Assembly (NCBI GenBank): GCA_949067325.1
Contig: CARTDZ010000039.1
Location: 1 to 5,867 of the forward strand
Length of the DNA stretch: 5,867 nt
Direction of reading: 5' to 3'
From: an uncultured Eubacteriales bacterium
GTDB lineage: Bacteria; Bacillota; Clostridia; Christensenellales; UBA1242
This document shows, piece after piece, positions 1 through 4,083 of the stretch. Within the stretch, counting starts at the first letter, position 1. Every line of letters starts with the position of its first letter. A model generated the notes under the pieces. It had not been told where the DNA came from. It saw nothing but the letters and a program-made list of their open reading frames with translations, and searched no databases. A program made the translations under genes and the position numbers.

Positions 1-173
1 ATGTATGGAAGGGATAAATGCTGAAAGCATCTAAGCGTGAAGCCCACCACAAGATTAGATATCCCATAGCGTAAGCTAGTAAGAACCGTTGTAGACTACA
101 ACGTTGATAGGTCGGAGGTGTAAGTGCAGTAATGTATGTAGCTGACCGATACTAATAGTTCGAGGGCTTAATC
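1..173 (+). rRNA. rrl: 23S ribosomal RNA, 3' end (partial)
   Basis: This is the 3' terminal part of the large-subunit rRNA; the rest lies before the window. The conserved end of domain VI is recognisable: the segment with AAGCCCACCACAAGATTAGAT near 40-60, GGTCGGAGGTGTAAGTGCAG near 111-130, and GACCGATACTAATAGTTCGAGGGCTTAATC at the end. That ending matches the usual Firmicutes 23S terminus (GACCGATACTAAT...CGAGG.CTTAA). The exact 3' base is estimated. A spacer and 5S follow in the standard 23S-5S order. Confidence 0.95.
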
Positions 174-352
174 ACGGAAAACTTAGTAAAAAAGACTAAT
201 GTTTAGATTTTTGCCTAAAAGCGTTCTTAACTTGAAGAAACCTATTATGTAGTTGTCAGGGTTTTAAAACCCGTGAAAAAAGTTTGACTTATTTGAAAAA
301 GTATGTTAAACTGATAATACGATAATTTCAAGGAAACTTGTGATTATACCAT
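174..352 (+). other. 23S-5S internal transcribed spacer
   Basis: This is an AT-rich spacer of about 180 bases without a tRNA gene. It contains the perfect 14-bp palindrome GGGTTTTAAAACCC at 259-272, which could form a hairpin in the precursor, followed by an A-rich stretch and a promoter-like pair at 284-312. Its boundaries are set by the estimated ends of 23S and 5S, so each may be off by a few bases. Confidence 0.75.
284..312 (+). promoter_or_regulatory. candidate internal promoter upstream of 5S
   Basis: A TTGACT -35-like hexamer (284-289) is separated by 17 bases from TAAACT (307-312), which matches four of six bases of the -10 consensus. The preceding A-run (276-281) resembles the A-rich upstream element of strong rRNA promoters. 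A promoter here could let 5S be transcribed independently of 23S. It may instead be a rearranged relic of an rRNA P2 promoter or a chance match. Confidence 0.4.
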
Positions 353-471
353 ATCCAGTGGCGATAGAGAAAAGGATCCACCTGTACACATACCGAACAC
401 AGAAGTTAAGCTTTTCATCGTCGACAATACTTGGCTGGCGACGGCCCGGGAAGATAGAACACTGCTGGGTT
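353..471 (+). rRNA. rrf: 5S ribosomal RNA
   Basis: This is the 5S rRNA of the large ribosomal subunit. The conserved core is clear: GGCGATAG near 360-367, CATACCGAACACAGAAGTTAAGC near 389-411, and the closing CACTGCTGGG at 460-469. That tail pairs with CCAG(TG) at 355-360 to form the terminal helix. The length of about 119 bases is normal for 5S. It follows 23S on the same strand and is closed by a terminator six bases later. The exact ends are estimated from the terminal helix. Confidence 0.95.
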
Positions 472-476
472 ATATT

Positions 477-507
477 AGAAGCAACCGCATGAGGTTGCTT
501 CTTTTTT
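477..507 (+). terminator. rRNA operon terminator
   Basis: A perfect 10-bp stem, AGAAGCAACC (477-486) with GGTTGCTTCT (493-502), encloses the loop GCATGA and runs into six T (502-507). This is a textbook intrinsic terminator directly after 5S. Confidence 0.93.
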
Positions 508-517
508 ATTAATTATT

Positions 518-610
518 GTGTTCCATCTTCCCGCGGGAAGATACGACCCAGTCGAGGAAGCGTGCGTGAGCTTACTAAAACCTTGCGGTTTTAGATTGAA
601 CACTGCTGTA
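518..610. repeat. degenerate fragments of the 5S 3' end, inverted and direct
   Basis: Positions 518-533 are the reverse complement of 5S 447-462 at 15 of 16 bases. Immediately after, 534-543 (CGGGAAGATA) repeats 5S 447-456 in direct orientation, so the two form a perfect 18-bp palindrome at 525-542. Further on, 598-608 (GAACACTGCTG) repeats 5S 457-467 exactly. Between the direct pieces lies unrelated DNA with a perfect hairpin, CTAAAACC/GGTTTTAG at 575-594 with loop TTGC. There is no complete second 5S. The arrangement looks like the scar of a duplicated or recombined rRNA operon end. Confidence 0.7.
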
Positions 611-618
611 TGTTAATT

Positions 619-644
619 AAACTAGGTGCATGAGCCTAGTTTTT
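619..644 (+). terminator. second terminator-like hairpin after the 5S remnant
   Basis: The stem AAACTAGG (619-626) pairs with CCTAGTTT (635-642), and a short T-run follows to 644 with more T beyond. Its loop contains GCATGAG, which is also found at the loop of the 5S terminator (487-493), although the stems differ. It probably descends from a second copy of the rRNA operon end, placed after the repeated GAACACTGCTG. Confidence 0.7.
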
Positions 645-682
645 CGTTTTTATTAAAGAATGTTTAAATATAATATTTACCT

Positions 683-703
683 ACTAGAGTTTATTCTAGT
701 TTT
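683..703 (+). terminator. weak hairpin with short T tail
   Basis: ACTAGA (683-688) pairs with TCTAGT (695-700) over a six-base loop, followed by TTT. The 6-bp AT-rich stem is too weak for a confident terminator call. It may be another backup stop or a degraded one. Confidence 0.3.
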
Positions 704-770
704 AATAGTCGCCAAGTGTAAGGATGCAAACCAAGTTTATAGGACGCATGATTTCATGTTCCAATAAAAA

Positions 771-801
771 TCGAGCCTCTAGATTAGGACTCGAATTTTT
801 T
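771..801 (-). terminator. bidirectional terminator, closing the minus-strand operon
   Basis: TCGAGCCT (771-778) pairs with AGG (786-788) and CTCGA (790-794), with A789 bulged and a seven-base loop. An A-run lies on the left (766-770) and T6 on the right (796-801), so either strand yields a hairpin followed by U. On the minus strand it sits about 20 bases past the stop codon at 819 and is the natural end of the two-gene operon. A further hairpin at 742-762 (GCATG/CATGT core) lies just beyond. Confidence 0.75.
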
Positions 802-818
802 AAAGTTATAATTTGAAA

Positions 819-1019
819 TTAAAAATAATTTTTATAGCCTTTTCCTTTTTCAAATTTTACACCTAATCTGACAAGAGCGTCATACAAGTGTTCATTTTTA
901 TGAATATAGGCTTTTTCAAATTTGCTGTTTGCCGTTAAATCATGAAATTTTTGAAAATCATTTCGTCTGTCTTCAATAAATTTTTCTTTATTTCCTCTTT
1001 TTCTATATGTATCTAACAC
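819..1019 (-). CDS. C-terminal piece of the P-loop protein
   Basis: The second frame stays open back to the G tract (ACA AGA GTC ATC TTT GCA ATT CAA, giving TRVIFAIQ), so the GTG codon at 1019 is an internal valine, not a real start. No ribosome binding site precedes it. The piece carries DTYRKRGNKEKF, EDRRNDF and the C-terminal helices, and ends at TAA about 20 bases before the operon terminator. It is unlikely to be made as a separate protein. Confidence 0.5.
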   Translation of the reverse strand: MLDTYRKRGNKEKFIEDRRNDFQKFHDLTANSKFEKAYIHKNEHLYDALVRLGVKFEKGKGYKNYF

Positions 1020-1354
1020 ATCGTCAAGCAGATTTCTGTCTTGAATTGCAAAGATGACTCTTGTCCCCCCCCGGCTAGATGGTCTAATATTGGAAAGAGA
1101 GATGTTGCCATTGGGACTAAAACAATTTCCGCTTTATTTGTTTCTTCTTCTAACAGCTTGAAAAAATTATCTGGCCATTCGGGCTTAACTGTTTTCATTT
1201 CGCAGCCTTTAAGTTGCTCAAGCGGCAAATTTTTATTTTCGCCATAGTCCCAACGATAATGCTGAAATTCTAAATCGTGAACATTGGCAAAATTCTCTGC
1301 TAAATATGTTTTTCCAGAGCCTGGGTATGCCAAAACCAATATTTTTTGTTTCAT
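1013..1354 (-). CDS. N-terminal piece of the P-loop protein
   Basis: This 113-residue open frame begins at ATG 1354 and is the part translated if the G8 tract is real and fixed. It contains Walker A (AYPGSGKT, residues 9-16) and the central strand EIVLVPMA. The last roughly 17 residues, from QESSLQF onward, come from out-of-frame DNA and have no family character. A protein cut here would bind ATP poorly, if it folds at all. Confidence 0.6.
   Translation of the reverse strand: MKQKILVLAYPGSGKTYLAENFANVHDLEFQHYRWDYGENKNLPLEQLKGCEMKTVKPEWPDNFFKLLEEETNKAEIVLVPMATSLFPILDHLAGGGQESSLQFKTEICLTMC
1065..1072 (-). repeat. G8 homopolymer (C8 on the + strand) in the P-loop gene
   Basis: Eight consecutive C on the + strand are read as GCC GGG GGG GGA on the coding strand. 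Downstream family sequence resumes one base out of frame, so six or nine G would restore the gene. Such a G-run stands out in AT-rich DNA and is repeated at the same length in the neighbouring gene. Confidence 0.9.
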
Positions 1355-1355
1355 A

Positions 1356-1898
1356 TTAAATTAATCCTTTTAAACATTCTGTCACTAAATTCATTTCTTT
1401 TTGTGTTGACATAATTGTAATTAATCTATTATTTGAATAATCGCAAATGATGTATTGTCCTTCGCTGCCATCTCTAAACACAATCCCATCTCGTGAAATC
1501 CAAGTAAAATATCCAGCGTCAAGTTTTGGAAGTAATCTGTCTGGGTTATAGTAATCAGGGCAGTGGATTTGCGGCCTTACCATTTCTTTTACCCAGCTTT
1601 CTGGAATAATTTGTTTACCCTCATATTTTCCAAAATCCAAAAGCAATTTTCCTATTTTGTGAAAGTCTTTGTAATTAAGAAATAATCCTGTTGCAGCAGC
1701 ACAGTAGTTGCCATACTTGGTCCAGCTGTAACTTGCAATATTCAGTGGTTTGAATATTTTTTCGTTGATAAAATCAGAAATGTCAACATCGAAATTCTCT
1801 TTAAAGAATACCGATAATATGTATGGCTCAACATTGTTATAGGTAAAATGCGTGTTGGTAGGGTGTTTTATAGGGGTTTCAAACATAATGTCCAACAA
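1356..1898 (-). CDS. C-terminal piece of the serine hydrolase, with YxN
   Basis: The third frame carries Y-N-N in THFTYNNVEPYIL and ends in TQKEMNLVTECLKGLI. Family-like sequence (AGQVKTLDKFKL) extends upstream of the first possible start, a TTG at 1898 without a ribosome binding site, so that TTG is internal. The stop TAA is one base before the ATG of the P-loop gene, which fits translational coupling in the intact operon. Confidence 0.6.
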   Translation of the reverse strand: MLDIMFETPIKHPTNTHFTYNNVEPYILSVFFKENFDVDISDFINEKIFKPLNIASYSWTKYGNYCAAATGLFLNYKDFHKIGKLLLDFGKYEGKQIIPESWVKEMVRPQIHCPDYYNPDRLLPKLDAGYFTWISRDGIVFRDGSEGQYIICDYSNNRLITIMSTQKEMNLVTECLKGLI

Positions 1899-1905
1899 CT
1901 TAAAT

Positions 1906-2066
1906 TTATCTAATGTTTTTACTTGTCCTGCATTTAATCATTTTTTCATAACCAGTAGAGTGAGTAAGCAGCGTTCTAACACTCCATTCTTGCACCTGCT
2001 TGGGAATATTATTAACCAATTTAGAAAGAGTTGGATAAACTTTTGTATCAAGGGTTACCCCCCCCG
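1906..2066 (-). CDS. middle piece of the serine hydrolase
   Basis: Read one base out of phase with the N-terminal piece, the DNA after the G tract encodes VTLDTKVYPTLSKLVNNI, then WSVRTLLTHSTGYEKMI, the conserved segment between SxxK and YxN in this family. It is open until TAA at 1908-1906. It has no start signal of its own and is recognised only by translation in this frame. The useful part ends at about 1936, where the next shift occurs. Confidence 0.55.
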
Positions 2067-2266
2067 ATTTCCTTGCACTTCAATTTGTCATTTATCGCAA
2101 TACCATAAGCCATTGCAATCAAAATTTTTCCGCAAGAACGGAGTTGATGAAGGTCAATATTATTGATAACTTTTTCTTCAATCTTGCCATTTTGTTCGAC
2201 GACAATGCTGTCAATACTTACATTAAGCTTTTTAGCGTTATTAATAAATTCATTTATCAGTTTCAT
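2048..2266 (-). CDS. N-terminal piece of the serine hydrolase, with SxxK
   Basis: This 72-residue frame starts at ATG 2266 behind a strong AAGGAG (2277-2272, spacing five). It contains the catalytic serine motif S44-C-G-K47 and the following helix, then runs into G8 and stops at GGGNP. Without YxN and the C-terminal strand it cannot be an active hydrolase. Confidence 0.6.
   Translation of the reverse strand: MKLINEFINNAKKLNVSIDSIVVEQNGKIEEKVINNIDLHQLRSCGKILIAMAYGIAINDKLKCKEIGGGNP
2058..2065 (-). repeat. G8 homopolymer (C8 on the + strand) in the hydrolase gene
   Basis: Eight consecutive C on the + strand are read as ATC GGG GGG GGT on the coding strand. The following family sequence (VTLDTKVYP) is in another frame, so seven or ten G would restore the protein. 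This is the second G8 in the same operon. Confidence 0.9.
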
Positions 2267-2271
2267 TCAAG

Positions 2272-2289
2272 CTCCTTATATAAATTATA
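2272..2289 (-). promoter_or_regulatory. -10 element and ribosome binding site of the hydrolase operon
   Basis: On the minus strand TATAAT (2289-2284) is followed by AAGGAG (2277-2272), five bases before ATG 2266. The Shine-Dalgarno site is strong and fixes the start. The -10 is perfect, but no good -35 lies 16-18 bases upstream (TTATAC at 2313-2308 is weak), and a start seven bases downstream would place the mRNA 5' end on the Shine-Dalgarno itself. The promoter part is therefore tentative. Confidence 0.45.
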
Positions 2290-2339
2290 ACATAAAATCA
2301 ATAATTTGTATAAAAGAATTGAATTGATAAAAATAATTT

Positions 2340-2367
2340 TTGAAAATTAAGCCCAATAGTTTATAAT
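2340..2367 (+). promoter_or_regulatory. promoter of the 130-aa protein gene
   Basis: TTGAAA (2340-2345) and TATAAT (2362-2367) are separated by 16 bases, a near-consensus sigma-A pair. It predicts a start near 2374 and a short leader of about 18 bases. AAGGAG (2381-2386) lies five bases before ATG 2392. The promoter faces away from the hydrolase operon. Confidence 0.75.
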
Positions 2368-2391
2368 GATATTGTTAAAAAAGGAGAAGTT

Positions 2392-2784
2392 ATGGCGGGC
2401 AAAAAAGTTAAAGTAGACATTGATGATGAAGAAATTGATGATGAAGAAGAAACTGTATCAGCGGACGGAATTGAAAACTCGGAGCATATTTTGGATATAC
2501 TGCAAGAAATTGATATGCTTAAAAATAATATCAGTGATAATAGTGATTTAGGCATCAGCATTTATAATTTGCAAAAGAAAAACGAGGGGCTTAGTGATGA
2601 TATTCTAGATGCCATGCAGCTTGCTTGTGAGAAGATTATAGAAATCGAGAAGACGGCAAATGAGCTTACTCAAATTCAAAGCAAGGTGGATATGAAAAAC
2701 GAAGGTCAATTGAAAATAATACTTGTTAAGATGAAAGAGCTAGAAGAGAAGTCTAAAAAGGTTTTGGAGAGTATTTTAAATTAA
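2392..2784 (+). CDS. small acidic helical protein of unknown function
   Basis: I do not recognise this 130-residue protein. It begins with a basic patch (KKVKV, residues 4-8), then a strongly acidic run (DIDDEEIDDEEE, residues 9-20), then a mostly helical region with heptad-like spacing from about residue 30 to the end (EHILDILQEIDML, EKIIEIEKTANELTQIQ, IILVKMKELEEKSKKVLESIL), which suggests a coiled coil. There is no signal peptide, membrane segment or Cys/His metal site, so it is probably a cytoplasmic scaffold or partner-binding protein; this is inference. The start is secure: AAGGAG with five-base spacing, behind a good promoter. No terminator is visible after it, so some transcripts could reach the gene at 2963, 178 bases on. 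Confidence 0.8.
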   Translation: MAGKKVKVDIDDEEIDDEEETVSADGIENSEHILDILQEIDMLKNNISDNSDLGISIYNLQKKNEGLSDDILDAMQLACEKIIEIEKTANELTQIQSKVDMKNEGQLKIILVKMKELEEKSKKVLESILN

Positions 2785-2912
2785 ACAGTATAGTTATTGC
2801 TTGTAAATGATTTTTGTTTGGCGATGTTTTAATAAGGTGGATAAAGTATTTTATGTGCTTTTGACTGATTTATCTATTTGTCGACCGCATAGGTTGGCAT
2901 TCAAACTGTTTA

Positions 2913-2957
2913 TTGACAATGTTTTGCTTATATGATACTCTTTATAAAACGAGGAGG
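2913..2957 (+). promoter_or_regulatory. candidate promoter and ribosome binding site of the 307-aa gene
   Basis: A perfect -35 TTGACA (2913-2918) is present. The -10 is ambiguous: GATACT (2934-2939) gives 15-base spacing, and TATGAT (2931-2936) is too close. AGGAGG (2952-2957), five bases before ATG 2963, is an excellent Shine-Dalgarno and fixes the start. Confidence 0.5.
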
Positions 2958-2962
2958 ATATT

Positions 2963-3886
2963 ATGTTGATCAATCTATTTGAGGAGCTTGTAAAAACAAA
3001 AAAATACCGCAAAATACTTGAGTCTAAAGTTTGTGTAGGGGTGTATGATAATGTGCTAATACAAGTGATAGGAAATGGACGTTTTGGTGATTGCGACTTC
3101 AAGCGCCAAAAAAGTGAAATTTCAGATCAGCAGCTTAAACAATTTTACAAATTTATCGATCGCGTAATAAAGCTTACGTCAGGAAATAATGTGGTTTGTG
3201 AAGAGGTATTGCTTACGACGGCGTTTTTGCTTTCAAAAGGCAATCTTAATTTTACTGACCTGGGTGTTGAAGGCTATTATACAGATGAAAAAACTGGAAA
3301 GATAAAATATCAATTACTATTATTGGGTAAAAAAATACAGATCGAGAAGAAATTGATTGATGAAAATGGTTGTTTGTATGACAATCGCAATCTTACCGCT
3401 GTTGCAAAGCATGGAACTTTGAAAATAAAGATAGACAGGCAAGAAGGTGTTGATAGAAACAGATTTATAGAGCTTTATAAAGATGAGAAAGAGGGTGCTT
3501 TTGCTAGGACGGCCGAATTTAAAAATTCTCAACTTGTTTTTGTTTATAACATTTTGGGGCAACTCATCAGAGACTATTATACGCAAGATAAGGAGACCTT
3601 CGTACTAAAAGACGACAATCTTGTTTTGAAAGGTGATCACTGGGCAGAAAATTATAGAGAAGAGCGAGACTTTTTAATTTTAAACAACTTTAAAAAAAGT
3701 GGAATATTAAAATCGCAAATAAAAGCTTCGGCTTTTTTAGGAAAAGTGAAAACATTTAGCTTGATTAAATCTAGCGAAGTACATCATGGCAGGCTATATT
3801 CTCAAGAAGAAGTGTCAAGCAGTGAAGATGAATACAATAGCCAATATGTAAAGCATAATGCATATAATTTGGAATGCTTGTTTTAA
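2963..3886 (+). CDS. cytoplasmic protein of unknown function (307 aa)
   Basis: I cannot assign this protein to a family. It has no signal peptide or transmembrane segment and mixes basic and acidic residues. The N-terminal part (residues 1-70) reads as helix, then strands (VCVGVYDNVLIQVIGNGRF), then helix. The middle (about 95-165) is rich in short strands (LNFTDLGVEGYY, KIKYQLLLLGKKIQIEKKL, GTLKIKIDR). The C-terminal part carries helix VYNILGQLIRDYY and an acidic, Ser-rich tail (SQEEVSSSEDEY, about 280-293). No catalytic motif is evident. A perfect AGGAGG five bases before ATG makes the start secure. It follows the 130-aa gene on the same strand with a 178-base gap, has a -35 of its own, and is followed by no clear terminator. 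Confidence 0.8.
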   Translation: MLINLFEELVKTKKYRKILESKVCVGVYDNVLIQVIGNGRFGDCDFKRQKSEISDQQLKQFYKFIDRVIKLTSGNNVVCEEVLLTTAFLLSKGNLNFTDLGVEGYYTDEKTGKIKYQLLLLGKKIQIEKKLIDENGCLYDNRNLTAVAKHGTLKIKIDRQEGVDRNRFIELYKDEKEGAFARTAEFKNSQLVFVYNILGQLIRDYYTQDKETFVLKDDNLVLKGDHWAENYREERDFLILNNFKKSGILKSQIKASAFLGKVKTFSLIKSSEVHHGRLYSQEEVSSSEDEYNSQYVKHNAYNLECLF

Positions 3887-3891
3887 TTTTG

Positions 3892-3940
3892 TTTGCAAGC
3901 TTGAAGCGTGTCGAAATTTGTCAAAAATTATGCTTGCAAA
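3892..3940. repeat. inverted repeat after the 307-aa gene
   Basis: TTTGCAAGC (3892-3900) and GCTTGCAAA (3932-3940) are perfect 9-bp inverted arms around a 31-base AT-rich loop, starting six bases after the stop codon. Short T and A runs flank the arms. The long loop and lack of a following T-run make it a poor intrinsic terminator. It could stabilise the mRNA 3' end or be a protein binding site. Confidence 0.45.
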
Positions 3941-3942
3941 AT

Positions 3943-3979
3943 AAAAGTTGTAAAATTGATGTCATAAAAAGTTGTAAAA
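3943..3979 (+). repeat. direct repeat upstream of the InlB-like gene
   Basis: The 13-base sequence AAAAGTTGTAAAA occurs at 3943-3955 and again at 3967-3979, a period of 24 bases. It lies about 55 bases upstream of the -35 of the 4084 gene. This could be a pair of operator half-sites or a chance repeat in AT-rich DNA. Confidence 0.4.
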
Positions 3980-4034
3980 CATATAAAATATTGTTTAGAC
4001 ATAAAAATTTTTTAGCATTTTTTTTAAATAGGTA

Positions 4035-4079
4035 TTGAAAAAATAATGTGATTGTGCTATAATATGAGTAATTTGGAGG
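4035..4079 (+). promoter_or_regulatory. extended -10 promoter and ribosome binding site of the InlB-like gene
   Basis: TTGAAA (4035-4040), a 17-base spacer and TATAAT (4058-4063) preceded by TGC form a near-ideal sigma-A promoter with an extended -10. GGAGG (4075-4079) lies four bases before ATG 4084. Transcription would start near 4070, giving a leader of only about 14 bases. Confidence 0.85.
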
Positions 4080-4083
4080 GCAT

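Larger units (their letters stand above)
819..1354 (-). pseudogene. P-loop nucleotide kinase-like ATPase, frameshifted at a G8 tract
   Basis: Joining two reading frames gives one protein of about 178 residues. It has an N-terminal Walker A loop AYPGSGKT (residues 9-16), an EIVLVPMATSLFPIL strand-helix segment, then, across the shift, RVIFAIQDRNLLDDVLDTYRKRGNKEKF and a C-terminal helical part. The strand followed by D-R and Y-R-K-R-G-N resembles small phage-type or clostridial nucleoside/nucleotide kinase-like P-loop proteins. I cannot name the substrate. The shift falls at eight G on the coding strand (1072-1065): six or nine G would join the frames. The start ATG lies one base after the hydrolase stop, with AAAGGA about ten bases upstream inside the hydrolase's last codons, so the two genes form one operon. 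As read, the product stops after Walker A and lacks the conserved second half. Confidence 0.75.
1356..2266 (-). pseudogene. beta-lactamase-fold serine hydrolase, with two frameshifts
   Basis: Three frames joined give a protein of about 300 residues of the serine hydrolase / class C beta-lactamase-like family (Pfam Beta-lactamase type). Visible landmarks in order: SxxK as S44-C-G-K47 in LRSCGKILIAMAYGIAI; LDTKVYPTL; VRTLLTHSTGYEKM; the YxN motif as Y-N-N in THFTYNNVEPYILS; FEPLGI-like KIFKPLNI; and near the end DGSEGQYIICDY, at the place of the usual K/H-T-G strand. No signal peptide is seen, so it is probably cytoplasmic. The substrate is unknown; relatives include esterases and peptidases. 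Frames break at G8 (2058-2065; seven or ten G restore it) and again near 1933-1935, where dropping one base gives MINAGQVKTLDKFKLLDIMF. AAGGAG lies five bases before the ATG at 2266. Confidence 0.8.

Noticed and set aside
534..610. A second complete 5S rRNA gene
   Set aside because: Only 10- and 11-base pieces match 5S, separated by unrelated DNA; the conserved CCGAACAC...AAGTTAAGC core is absent.
701..770. A tRNA gene in the gap after the rRNA operon
   Set aside because: No cloverleaf, T-loop GTTCRANNC or acceptor pairing could be found; only simple hairpins are present.
1041..1247. Plus-strand open frame opposite the P-loop gene
   Set aside because: It has no Shine-Dalgarno site or recognisable protein; it is the mirror of the Walker A gene on the other strand.
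1356..1898. An independent 180-aa gene starting with TTG at 1898
   Set aside because: It has no ribosome binding site, and family-like sequence continues upstream of the TTG, so the codon is internal to the larger hydrolase.
1852..2166. Plus-strand open frame of 104 codons opposite the hydrolase
   Set aside because: Its composition is unlike a protein, it has no ribosome binding site, and the opposite strand encodes SxxK- and YxN-containing hydrolase segments.
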